In this document: positions 40,614-48,460 of the stretch, in pieces
Layout: every line of letters begins with the position of its first letter
Position numbering within the stretch: position 1 is the first letter of the stretch
The notes under the pieces: generated by a model
Seen by the model: only the letters and a program-made list of their open reading frames with translations
What the model was told of the DNA's origin: nothing
The model's database searches: none
Program-made: the position numbers and the translations under genes
IMG/VR virus record: IMGVR_UViG_3300023184_000185
Coordinates: 1-49,918 of that record
Origin: a virus
Strand: one strand, 5' to 3'
DNA: 49,918 nucleotides

Positions 40614-40621
40614 CAAATGTA
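40614..40621 (-). promoter_or_regulatory. Promoter -7 box of tRNA cassette 3
   Basis: The minus strand reads TACATTTG, about 37 bases before the leader ORF. Confidence 0.5.
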
Positions 40622-40627
40622 AGATAT

Positions 40628-40933
40628 TTACAGTATAGAAAAAAATATTTTGTGTAAATCTTCAATAAAATTTTTTGAGTACTTACCTAGAATCTCTGCA
40701 ATATCCTCTGCCGTCTCTTCATCTTCACTGTCGCAAACTATATAAAAACTAGCATCATCTCTTACAGATTCTTTGTTTGAATCTAATCCTTGGAAATCTT
40801 TTGAAGGATTATCCCAGAGATCATCTTCGTCTGTAAAATTATCTGATTGGTAATCTTGATTCTCAAAGTATTCTACTACTTCTTTTTCTTCGTAGCTAAA
40901 CTCTTGATAAGAAGAATAAACTTTTATTGCCAT
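40628..40933 (-). CDS. Acidic hypothetical protein, 101 aa
   Basis: Not recognised. A strongly acidic protein (YQSDNFTDEDDLWDN, CDSEDEETAEDIAE). Its stop lies beside the promoter of tRNA cassette 3. Acidic small phage proteins often mimic DNA or inhibit host enzymes, but nothing specific supports this. Confidence 0.5.
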   Translation of the reverse strand: MAIKVYSSYQEFSYEEKEVVEYFENQDYQSDNFTDEDDLWDNPSKDFQGLDSNKESVRDDASFYIVCDSEDEETAEDIAEILGKYSKNFIEDLHKIFFSIL

Positions 40934-40947
40934 TTTTTAAAATCTTT

Positions 40948-41298
40948 TTATACTTCAGAAATTAGAACTTTTTTAAGTTCATATGGTGATCCTGGTTCTG
41001 ATATTTTATCGTAGTATCCAATAATAGAATAGTTTCTTCCATCTGAACTTGAATCTGGTATCATTTCAATATCGCTTACCATTGAATTCCCTACAAATTC
41101 TGGATCTGCTGCTCCTGCAATTTCCATTGTTGTATCTTTGCCTTCTGCATTTAAGAAATTAACAAAGTAATTTCCTTCTGTACTACCATCAGTTGATTTA
41201 ATATCTGTACTTTCAACTTCATAATTAACAGCAGCTGCTTGAGTATCCATTGGCATAACCTCAGATGCAAATTGCTCGTATATTCTTAGATGTTTCAT
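40948..41298 (-). CDS. Small putative packaged protein, 116 aa
   Basis: The N-terminus MKHLRIYEQFASE fits the shared capsid-targeting-like motif. The remainder is beta-rich and acidic. 14 bases from the acidic 101-aa gene, same direction. Not recognised. Confidence 0.5.
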   Translation of the reverse strand: MKHLRIYEQFASEVMPMDTQAAAVNYEVESTDIKSTDGSTEGNYFVNFLNAEGKDTTMEIAGAADPEFVGNSMVSDIEMIPDSSSDGRNYSIIGYYDKISEPGSPYELKKVLISEV

Positions 41299-41330
41299 TT
41301 TCTATTTTTGTTTTATATATCCTTATTATA

Positions 41331-41480
41331 TTATCTACCTTGCCCTACATAAGACTTCTTGTAGTTTTTGGCATTTTTACTTTTGCTTGACTTAGATTTG
41401 GAATGAATTCCTTTGTTGTTTTTCTTAGGTTTTACTCTGAACGAGTTTGCGTTATCTGATCCTTTTTTAGCTTTAGCCAT
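41331..41480 (-). CDS. Very basic 49-aa protein
   Basis: ATG at 41480, stop at 41331. About one third Lys/Arg with Ser/Asn (SFRVKPKKNNKG, SKSSKSKNAKNYKKS). Too short to be listed by most gene finders, but the open frame fills the gap between neighbours and the composition is that of a nucleic-acid-binding peptide. Confidence 0.5.
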   Translation of the reverse strand: MAKAKKGSDNANSFRVKPKKNNKGIHSKSKSSKSKNAKNYKKSYVGQGR

Positions 41481-41523
41481 TTTTATTACTCATTTATTTG
41501 AACCTAATGATACCTCAGATAGG

Positions 41524-41796
41524 TCAAGCTTCTTTATAGTTTCTTGGTTTATTTTCTCTAGAAATAAAACCTTTTTGATTAAACATGTTTTGGTTAACGT
41601 TGAATTTATTGCCGTTCTCTGGCATTAAAGTTAATATGTAGTCGTCCACACTAATAATGTTGCAAGGTGTACCTAAATATGTTAGTTTATCCCCTGCACT
41701 TAATTGTGAAAAAGGAAAGGGTTGACCATAATTCTTTATAACTCTAGAATAGTATGGTTCAAAATCGTGTTGCTCAAATGCTTTTAAATTTTTCAT
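41524..41796 (-). CDS. Small putative packaged protein, 90 aa
   Basis: The N-terminus MKNLKAFEQHDFE resembles the shared motif. A small beta-rich domain follows (SAGDKLTYLGTPCNIISVDD), perhaps SH3-like. Followed by a bidirectional terminator upstream at 41821-41846. Confidence 0.5.
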   Translation of the reverse strand: MKNLKAFEQHDFEPYYSRVIKNYGQPFPFSQLSAGDKLTYLGTPCNIISVDDYILTLMPENGNKFNVNQNMFNQKGFISRENKPRNYKEA

Positions 41797-41818
41797 CTAA
41801 GTATTTATCCATTACACA

Positions 41819-41846
41819 CAAAAAATCCCACCGAAGTGGGATTTTA
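41819..41846 (-). terminator. Rho-independent terminator after Ro60-like gene 2
   Basis: Hairpin AAAATCCCAC/GTGGGATTTT with T runs, 20 bases after the Ro60-like stop. Confidence 0.85.
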
Positions 41847-41865
41847 ATCTTATTTATTTAGATAA

Positions 41866-43486
41866 TTAAGACTCGATAGAATCCCAAATTTCTGTAATTG
41901 CTTTTGCAAAGATCGGCTCTTTACCAGTCCATCCTGAAAGAATTGCTCCTCTGTAAAGATTTTCTGGTAAAACTGAGTTGTTATACCCTGCTACCTGTAC
42001 TGAGAATACGTTAACCTTTGGATTAACTTGTTCTCTGTATGCTTGTACCATTGCTAGCACATCAACATATGTTGATCCTCTTTTGTGTCCATATTTGGAT
42101 CTCCCTACTGTATTAGAATGACCGTAAAGTCCTCCGTGGCCTGCTTGCATATCCGAGTAGATAAATACGGTATCGTAGTGTGTTTTTTCGTTAATAGCTT
42201 TATCCCAAAAAACCCAAATACCATTTTCAGTTCCACCTCCTTGAGCTCTACCTCTATTTGATGTTTCTTCTAATTGTGTTAATAATCCATTTCTTTTAGA
42301 TACCTCTTTTAAAGACAGGTTATCTCCAAATACCCCCACTTCTCCTTGATCTGCTTGCATAGCAGTAATCAATGAAGACAAGTTAGCAATTTCAGCTACA
42401 TGTACTGAACCGTATTCTGAATTCATAGCACCCCATGAAGAACCTGAGTTATCGGAAAGACAAGCTACTCTTCCTTTAAGCTTAGGCATATTAGCAACTG
42501 AAATGTCAATACATTCTTCAATAGCATCCATTAATAATTGCTTATTGTTAACATCAGATCCGTTGATTGCTTTGTAAGCTGACCAATAACGGAAAGGGAA
42601 TTGTTTACCTTTTAGAACACCGCCTTTTAATTGATCTAATACCTTAACTGCAACATCTCTATCTGAAATTTCAGTAAAAATACCACGTAGGTTTCTTAAA
42701 AGAGCCATATGAGGAATATGAATTTGATCTAAGATCTCTTTCCAATTTTTACCTGCAGACTTAAGAGTTTCCCAAGTCATTTCGGTATCTTTTACCTCAA
42801 GCTTACCTGTTTTCATAAGCTCACTAATATCATCATTAGATGCGTGAGATATACGAACAAGGTCAATTAGTTTCTTACCCTTGTATTTGTTTAATTGGTA
42901 TCTGCTATATTCGGCTAATCTTTCTGCCCATGTTCTTTTAACTAATGAGGGCAATTTAGATTTGCTTCCATTTTTAAACATGTAATAGTCCAATTGATTA
43001 GTAAGATCGTCTGGACGTTCTGCAATTTTTTTACCTATCTCTTTCATGTATCCAGGATTCAATTCGTTGAATACCTTTCTTCCTTCGTGCATAGAAGCAC
43101 GAACAAAAATAACTGAAGGATTTAATCGCATAAAATATTCAGTTCTTAACTCTAAAGCAAGATCTAAAGTTCCCTTAAAATCGTGTACTAAAGCATTATC
43201 AATAGCATCTTCAAAAACCTCAACTGCAGATTTTTTATCTTTAAAAAGATCTGGAAATATTGAATATTCCAAAATTGATGAAATATTTTTAATTGTTGCT
43301 TCCGCTTTAACACCATCTCTATAGTATTGTGGCTCTCCAAATATTGAAGAAGCAGCAACAATCTTTAATGTTTGTACTGGTGACAATTTATAGGAATTAC
43401 CTCCCATAAAGTTTTCCACTTGCTCGTTGACGTGCTTTCTTTTTGAAGCAGAGTCTTTTGTTCCAAATTCGCTTAGACTTGACATA
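41866..43486 (-). CDS. Ro60/TROVE-domain RNA-binding protein 2
   Basis: The start at 43486 (MSSLSEFGTKDS) is preferred to the longer frame because the upstream part reads through a terminator hairpin. About 540 residues: a TROVE helical-repeat ring, then a vWA-like domain from about residue 340 with the altered MIDAS DNSGSSWG (Asn for the usual x and a Ser run). Paralogue of the gene at 34586-36214 with limited identity. Preceded by a ~400-nt structured leader RNA, the arrangement known for bacterial Ro60 and its Y RNAs. Confidence 0.88.
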
Positions 43487-43510
43487 TATTTTGTTTTAAA
43501 TTTTTTACAA

Positions 43511-43557
43511 TAAAAAAGGGACTCAAGTTTCGTGTTTACCACTGACCAGAATCCCTT
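43511..43557 (-). terminator. Terminator closing the Ro60-2 leader RNA
   Basis: Minus-strand arms AAGGGATTC/GAGTCCCTT (9 pairs) with a ~24-base loop and six Ts, 25 bases before the Ro60-2 start. Confidence 0.7.
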
Positions 43558-43588
43558 ATTAATTTTAAACCTTTCGGTTTTAAAGTTA

Positions 43589-43655
43589 ATCTGAGAATAA
43601 TAGCTTAGAGTGTTTTTTTTTCTAATATGAAGTAACCCTTAGCGCCGCATCAGAT
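43589..43655 (-). repeat. Two-helix RNA motif, copy 8 (no tRNA inside)
   Basis: Outer helix ATCTGA/TCAGAT, loop with GCGGC, inner helix GCTAAGGGT/ACTCTAAGC (one mismatch), GTTACTTC, 3' loop TATTATTCT. Interior only ~23 bases, A-rich. Confidence 0.65.
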
Positions 43656-43675
43656 CTATTTTTAATGTTCTTTTC

Positions 43676-43890
43676 TTTTCCTGAGAAATCTTTAAAAAGT
43701 GGTCCCTCCTTACGGTAGGTAATCGTTCCAGCATTTCTAGTCTTGTGAATTAAACCGAGCTACTGATTTCTCCCTTTCAGGCGTCCTATCTATAGCAGTA
43801 CTAGGATCTGTTTTGCTTAAAATCCTCTTTCGATGATTTTTTAGCTTTCATGTATAGTTTGAAGTAACCTTCTAAACCGCTTCAAGAAAA
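43676..43890 (-). repeat. Two-helix RNA motif, copy 9 (large interior)
   Basis: Outer helix TTTTCTTGA/TCAGGAAAA (9 pairs), loop AGCGG, inner helix TTTAGAAG/CTTTTTAAA with a bulge, GTTACTTC, 3' loop ending TTTCT. The ~170-base interior has no recognised tRNA but two short open frames. Confidence 0.6.
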
Positions 43891-43900
43891 TAAAGAATAG

Positions 43901-43914
43901 TAAATTAAAGAACG
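43901..43914 (-). promoter_or_regulatory. boxA-like site of Ro60-2 leader RNA
   Basis: The minus strand reads CGTTCTTTAATTTA, close to the E. coli boxA core. Confidence 0.5.
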
Positions 43915-43955
43915 TTTGTTTTATTTAATACCGCTAATGTAATCAAAAGTTTCAA

Positions 43956-44270
43956 TTAATTCTGATTCTCTAGTAAAAAATTTTTTATTTGCTCTTCCGT
44001 CTTAACTCCGGAGAATCGAGCAATCTCTTTTCCTTCGCTCGTAAGTACACACGTGGGAATATTTTTAATACCAAATCTAGCAGTAGCCTTTTCAGCTTCA
44101 CCAACATCAGCTTTAGCAAATTTTAAATCTCCCTTATATTCTGATTCAATTTTATCCATAGTTGGTCTAAGTATTTTACAAGGACCACACCATTCGGCAG
44201 AAAAATAAATAAGGGCTTTTTCTTTTCCCTCGATCATTTCAATAAGTTCGTTGTCTTTAAGATTCGTCAT
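43956..44270 (-). CDS. Thioredoxin
   Basis: A 104-residue thioredoxin with active site WCGPC at residues 27-31 and the cis-Pro loop NIPTC near 74. Cytoplasmic disulfide reductant; may support ribonucleotide reductase or, as in T7, polymerase processivity. Directly upstream of the Ro60-2 leader. Confidence 0.94.
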   Translation of the reverse strand: MTNLKDNELIEMIEGKEKALIYFSAEWCGPCKILRPTMDKIESEYKGDLKFAKADVGEAEKATARFGIKNIPTCVLTSEGKEIARFSGVKTEEQIKNFLLENQN

Positions 44271-44310
44271 TTTGTTATTTTATTTACTCTATATAACCAA
44301 AATAGAGCTA

Positions 44311-44598
44311 TTAATTCCCAGTTTCTTCCTGAGAATTTTCTTCTAAAACACTCAATGAAGGACCTTCTTCTTTGATCTGATCTGATGGTGTAACATTAAT
44401 CTTTTTTGAAAACTCATCAGAGATACTTAAAACACCTTCCCCTGTTTCTGCAGAACCCCCTTGTTGAGCTTCCATAAGTTTTTGTTGCTCAGCAATCATT
44501 TCCATAAGTTTTTTCATTTTTGTTTTTGAAATTCCTTGTGGTTTAGGCGTGTACTTTACCTTTTTACCGTTTTTCTTTCTTACTTTGCTTTTAGGCAT
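44311..44598 (-). CDS. Basic/acidic hypothetical protein, 95 aa
   Basis: Not recognised. Strongly basic N-terminus (PKSKVRKKNGKKVKYTPK), a short coiled coil (LMEMIAEQQKLMEAQQ), acidic tail. Could be a nucleic-acid-binding scaffold-like protein. Confidence 0.5.
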   Translation of the reverse strand: MPKSKVRKKNGKKVKYTPKPQGISKTKMKKLMEMIAEQQKLMEAQQGGSAETGEGVLSISDEFSKKINVTPSDQIKEEGPSLSVLEENSQEETGN

Positions 44599-44608
44599 AT
44601 TGATTTTC

Positions 44609-45106
44609 TTATTTTAATTTATAGTACAGATTCAAGAAAGATTCCTTAGCTTCTTGTGAAGTAAGAGAAATATGTGAATCTTTTAGTACTTTATTTTCCC
44701 ATTCGTATTCAAGAGCAGCTTTATCTGCAAATTTAACATCCTCTGGGAATGGATATTGGAATCCTAATTTTTTTGCAATAACTTTCATTACCTTGTCTTC
44801 TATCTCAAGATATTGAGGTATTTCGTTTTTAATAGGTTTAGGTAAATCAATTAGATAAGCTTCACTAGCATCATGTAATAAAGCTGATAAAGCGTTCTGT
44901 GGCGCAACTTTATGAGCAACCCAAAGTGAATGTTCAGCTACTGAATAAAAGCTCTTTATATGTCCTGCAAATCGGCATAAAAGAGATAATGAATGAGCAA
45001 TGTCTTCAATCTCTATATGATCTGGATTTGGGTCAAATACATCAAAGTAATGTCCAGAATATGTTCTAATTAATCTACCTGCGTATAAATTTTCCATATT
45101 CTTCAT
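44609..45106 (-). CDS. HD-domain hydrolase (YfbR-like deoxynucleotidase)
   Basis: A 165-residue HD-fold enzyme. H...HD is visible as SVAEHSLWVAHKV (about 55-67) and LLHDASEAYLIDLPKPIK (about 77-94), with the third Asp in KFADKAALEYE. Family members remove phosphate from dNMPs or related nucleotides. The EAYLIDLPKP segment is typical of this phage and bacterial subgroup. Confidence 0.85.
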   Translation of the reverse strand: MKNMENLYAGRLIRTYSGHYFDVFDPNPDHIEIEDIAHSLSLLCRFAGHIKSFYSVAEHSLWVAHKVAPQNALSALLHDASEAYLIDLPKPIKNEIPQYLEIEDKVMKVIAKKLGFQYPFPEDVKFADKAALEYEWENKVLKDSHISLTSQEAKESFLNLYYKLK

Positions 45107-45134
45107 AGCTGATTAGAGGATATATAGTTTCAAT

Positions 45135-45899
45135 ATGAGTCCATACAAGAAGTCCGTACTAAGTTTTTCAGAATTCATCAATGAATCTGCGGATTATGAC
45201 TTTACAGTTGATCAAAGATTTCCATGGTCTGAGAAGATTAACGATGTCATAGATAAGATAATGACTAAAAGACAGTATTTAGTCAATAATTTTAATTACG
45301 ATAAACATGGAGACGATGGATTTGAGTTTAACATAAAAGCAAAAACATTTCCTGATCCTGATGATCTATCTAAAAAATATGGATATACAGAATCAGAAAT
45401 TTGGGACTTATGGCATACGTTCCTTAATGACAATTTAGAAATGTCAGGAGAAGACTTTGTAGAAAATTATATTAATTTTTATGACTATTCTGTGGCAGGA
45501 AGAAGCGGAGGATGGCTTATTCTAAAGCATAATTCAAATATAATAACTGATCCTGAAGACGTAATTAACGATCAAATATCTAACCTTAGTGATTTAACAG
45601 ATGAAATAGATGACGAAGAATTAAATAAGTGGATAGAATTTAAGGAAATTGCAGGTGCAGGATCTAAATTATTGGGAAGATTAGATATAGAATCCGGGGA
45701 TTTTGAAAATATAGACGAAGCAGAAAAAGAAGCAAATTCAACTATAGCTACATTAGGGGAGAATCTAATGTTTTTAGAAAAACTAGAAGAAGAATTAGAT
45801 AAGGTAGAAAAAATAATTGATACATTCTGGGAAGATGCAGAAGTTAATTTTAATGAATATGTTGAAGGAGAAGCTGAGTGGAGAGATGGGTCAAACTAA
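45135..45899 (+). CDS. Putative packaged protein, 254 aa
   Basis: Plus-strand gene whose N-terminus (YKKSVLSFSEFINES) has the shared capsid-targeting-like motif. The rest is acidic with a helical C-terminal half. Not recognised. Overlaps the convergent 204-aa gene by 9 bases. Confidence 0.5.
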   Translation: MSPYKKSVLSFSEFINESADYDFTVDQRFPWSEKINDVIDKIMTKRQYLVNNFNYDKHGDDGFEFNIKAKTFPDPDDLSKKYGYTESEIWDLWHTFLNDNLEMSGEDFVENYINFYDYSVAGRSGGWLILKHNSNIITDPEDVINDQISNLSDLTDEIDDEELNKWIEFKEIAGAGSKLLGRLDIESGDFENIDEAEKEANSTIATLGENLMFLEKLEEELDKVEKIIDTFWEDAEVNFNEYVEGEAEWRDGSN

Positions 45900-46505
45900 T
45901 TCAAGTTCTTCCCATTCATTATTCCAGTCTCCTAAATAAGATTCAGATACTTCGCTTTTTACAGTTTTGCCCTCCCCTTTAAAAAATACTATACCTTTTT
46001 CGTGTATATCATTTACCATTATTTTTTTAACATCTAGAATATCTGAGATATAATTACCGAATGTTTCCATATTGCATGGTTTTTCTCCTTCTGTCCTTAC
46101 AAAGACTCCAGAGATACGATGCCTATCGCCAATTATATCCTCTACGTATATTCTGTTTGCGGTATTAAATAAATCTAGGTTTGGATTTACTGATTTTTTT
46201 AATTCTGAATTTTCAAGTTCCCACCAAGTATTAGTAGTTTCTTCACATATCCACACTTTTACTTTGTGTGATATTATTCTAAGATATGTAGCTTGAACAT
46301 TTTTTCTATCAAAGAAAGTATCTATAAAATGACCCTTATCTTTAGTATCCATTTTATATTTTCCCTCATAGATAGCACAAGGATCACCATTTTGATCTAA
46401 TAGAAAACCATCGATGTCAAATAGACAAAAGTTATTAGGAAGACAATTCCTATGTCCTTCAGAAAAAGGATTAGAAGTTCCCCATATTCTTTTTCTTATT
46501 GTCAT
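45891..46505 (-). CDS. PD-(D/E)XK-like protein, 204 aa
   Basis: The ATG at 46505 (MTIRKRIWGT) is preferred, since the longer frame overlaps the upstream gene. The block FCLFDIDGFLL...CAIYEGKYKMD has the Asp and Glu-x-Lys spacing of PD-(D/E)XK nucleases (residues about 27-53). No C-terminal domain recognised. Could be a nuclease in DNA processing; tentative. Confidence 0.5.
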   Translation of the reverse strand: MTIRKRIWGTSNPFSEGHRNCLPNNFCLFDIDGFLLDQNGDPCAIYEGKYKMDTKDKGHFIDTFFDRKNVQATYLRIISHKVKVWICEETTNTWWELENSELKKSVNPNLDLFNTANRIYVEDIIGDRHRISGVFVRTEGEKPCNMETFGNYISDILDVKKIMVNDIHEKGIVFFKGEGKTVKSEVSESYLGDWNNEWEELELV

Positions 46506-46708
46506 ATAATAATTGCTTTTTCTCCCTCGATTATAACATCGCTGCAATACCCTTGTAGGACTAAATATGGTTGTGTTTTGTTTCTTTTAGTTTTGCACTC
46601 TACTTTACAATCCACATCAAAAGCAGGTATGCACTGACCTCTAAAATGTACAGTCATACCCCCAGTTTGTTTTCGATAATGAAAGAAAAATCTATATTTC
46701 TTTTGCAT
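46502..46708 (-). CDS. Hypothetical protein, 68 aa
   Basis: Not recognised. Small beta-rich protein (GMTVHFRGQCIPAFDVDCKV). Overlaps the nuclease-like gene start by 4 bases, so translation is coupled. A TAnnTTTG box lies at 46736-46743. Confidence 0.5.
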   Translation of the reverse strand: MQKKYRFFFHYRKQTGGMTVHFRGQCIPAFDVDCKVECKTKRNKTQPYLVLQGYCSDVIIEGEKAIII

Positions 46709-46735
46709 AATCCTTTCTTATTTTTACAAGAAAGA

Positions 46736-46743
46736 CAAATATA
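46736..46743 (-). promoter_or_regulatory. Bacteroidota-type -7 promoter box
   Basis: The minus strand reads TATATTTG, about 30 bases before the 68-aa gene. Confidence 0.45.
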
Positions 46744-46756
46744 GTTTCAGATTGAA

Positions 46757-47008
46757 TTAATAATTAGATGGAAGAATACCAGCCTCGTATCTACTTTTTC
46801 CGTTCTTTAATAGAAACTCAAGCTCGGTCCATTGTTTTTTAGTTAGGTACTTATTAATCTTAACTTGGCTCCATAGCTTAGAAAAAAAAGAATTATTTCT
46901 ATGTCTTTCATGAAGCCAATCCCATAATTTTTGATAATATGTAATTTCGGCATCCGTGAAATACTTTTTATTATCTTGAAATTGCTCGTATAGCTTTATG
47001 TGGTTCAT
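46757..47008 (-). CDS. Small putative packaged protein, 83 aa
   Basis: The N-terminus MNHIKLYEQFQDN resembles the shared motif though without the following Glu. The rest is Trp- and Lys-rich and helical. Not recognised. Confidence 0.5.
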   Translation of the reverse strand: MNHIKLYEQFQDNKKYFTDAEITYYQKLWDWLHERHRNNSFFSKLWSQVKINKYLTKKQWTELEFLLKNGKSRYEAGILPSNY

Positions 47009-47023
47009 ATTATTAATTATTTT

Positions 47024-47599
47024 TTACTCCATATATCCATCAAAAGTTACTAAAAATGTAATAACTCCTGTACTAGTAACGGTTCCTAAGTTTTTAGCAA
47101 CTATTTGAGCATATTCTCCTGGATGTACTACAACAGGAGAATCGAATTTCATATAACACCCTCCCGGGCTACCTACCGTTCCTGCAGCTGCTGTAGCTGC
47201 AAATGTTTCAAATCCTAAAGCTATTCTTCTAGGTGCTTTTGTAACACCATTAGCTTCTACTGTGGCTAATGATAAAACGTTTCCACCATATGATAATGAA
47301 TATGCGTATAAAACCGGACCACCTGCTAATACAGTGGTAACTGCCCCATGAACTTTTATACCAGTTATATAGAGTGATTTACCCGGAATAGCACTTGTAC
47401 CTGCAGGAACTAAATAGCTACAAACTATTCCATCTGTTCCAGCCGTTAAAGTAGGTAAGGCAGAAAATTGACCCCCTAAACCAGTTCCAAGAGCTGCTGT
47501 GGTATTAGTCATAACTACACCAGCACCAGCTGCTAAAGAATTTGTGTATAGAGCGGATGTTCCAAGAGTTGCTGCTCCTGACTGTAATTGGTAAGCCAT
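47024..47599 (-). CDS. Virion surface/fibre protein, 191 aa
   Basis: Ala/Gly/Thr-rich, beta-structured sequence without charges, typical of phage fibre or capsid-decoration domains. It follows the fibre-like and collagen-like genes with 14-base spacing, in one operon. Not assigned to a known fibre. Confidence 0.5.
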   Translation of the reverse strand: MAYQLQSGAATLGTSALYTNSLAAGAGVVMTNTTAALGTGLGGQFSALPTLTAGTDGIVCSYLVPAGTSAIPGKSLYITGIKVHGAVTTVLAGGPVLYAYSLSYGGNVLSLATVEANGVTKAPRRIALGFETFAATAAAGTVGSPGGCYMKFDSPVVVHPGEYAQIVAKNLGTVTSTGVITFLVTFDGYME

Positions 47600-47613
47600 A
47601 CCCCCTCCACCAT

Positions 47614-48459
47614 TTATAACATGTGGCCAAGGCTTTTAGTTGACATATCACCAATAGAAATATTTACGTATCCAACTTTCATTGTTGATGCAATAGTAGG
47701 GGTACCGCTATTATACTGTCTAATAAAAATTGGCAAATTCATAGAAGCTGTGGCAGCTCCAGCTGCTGATGATCTTGGTAACAAAGCAAGAAGAACATCA
47801 TTAACCCAATACTCAACACTTTTTTCTGATAAAACTACAAGAAAGTCATTAGTTACGTTAGCAAGAGGAATCTGTGCTGATAAATCAGAGCTTTGTATTT
47901 CTGTTCCGCCGGTACTTAAAATTGCTCTATATTCACCAGCAGCATTTATCCTAAAAAAAGCTCCATCAGTTGGTGCAGAAACACCGGCTGCAGCTATACC
48001 CAATCCCCATTCATATACGGTGTTAGTAACAGGCAATTGGGAGAATTGAAGATCTATCTCGCAGTAAGTAGGGAAAGTCATAAATGCAGGCATGTGCCTC
48101 CATGTTCTAAGTTGTGAATAGTTACCTGTTGTGGTATTACCATTAAGGTTACCAAAGTTTGATGCAACAGTAATAGTTTGTCCAGATACTAAAGTATTCC
48201 ATATATTACCATTTAATACTGTTGAAGGAAAATACTCATTAAATAATGTTTGATCTGTTCCAACCCTAAGTCTATAATCATCTGTAGTCTCTAGATTTCT
48301 TAAAGTTCTAGAACCCGTAATTGTACCAGGATCAGCTTCTGCTGATAGTGTAACAAACCCCGAATTATCCGGATCTATTGGTACATTTACCTGAAGATTT
48401 TTATTAGCATCAACTGAAGCTAGTGTAGACGAATCGCCGCTTTTAAGTATTACACTCAT
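47614..48459 (-). CDS. Virion protein with jelly-roll-like domain, 281 aa
   Basis: The N-terminal ~60 residues look like an attachment segment (DNSGFVTLSAEADPGTITGS). The centre has the pattern of a concanavalin-like domain (WEWGL-type EWGLGIAAAGV, EYWVNDVLLALLP). Located between the collagen-like gene and the 191-aa gene. Likely part of a fibre or surface complex that binds host glycans. Confidence 0.55.
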   Translation of the reverse strand: MSVILKSGDSSTLASVDANKNLQVNVPIDPDNSGFVTLSAEADPGTITGSRTLRNLETTDDYRLRVGTDQTLFNEYFPSTVLNGNIWNTLVSGQTITVASNFGNLNGNTTTGNYSQLRTWRHMPAFMTFPTYCEIDLQFSQLPVTNTVYEWGLGIAAAGVSAPTDGAFFRINAAGEYRAILSTGGTEIQSSDLSAQIPLANVTNDFLVVLSEKSVEYWVNDVLLALLPRSSAAGAATASMNLPIFIRQYNSGTPTIASTMKVGYVNISIGDMSTKSLGHML

Positions 48460-48460
48460 A

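Larger units (their letters stand above)
43511..43914 (-). ncRNA. Structured leader RNA upstream of Ro60-like gene 2 (Y-RNA candidate)
   Basis: About 400 bases without a convincing gene. In order on the minus strand: boxA-like site, two-helix motif copy 9 with a ~170-base interior, motif copy 8, a GAAA-tetraloop hairpin (AAACC/GGTTT, 43567-43580) and a terminator. Bacterial Ro60 genes commonly neighbour Y RNAs with tRNA-like parts. A TAGCTCGGTTTAATTC block resembles a tRNA D-arm, but no full tRNA fold was found. Confidence 0.55.
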
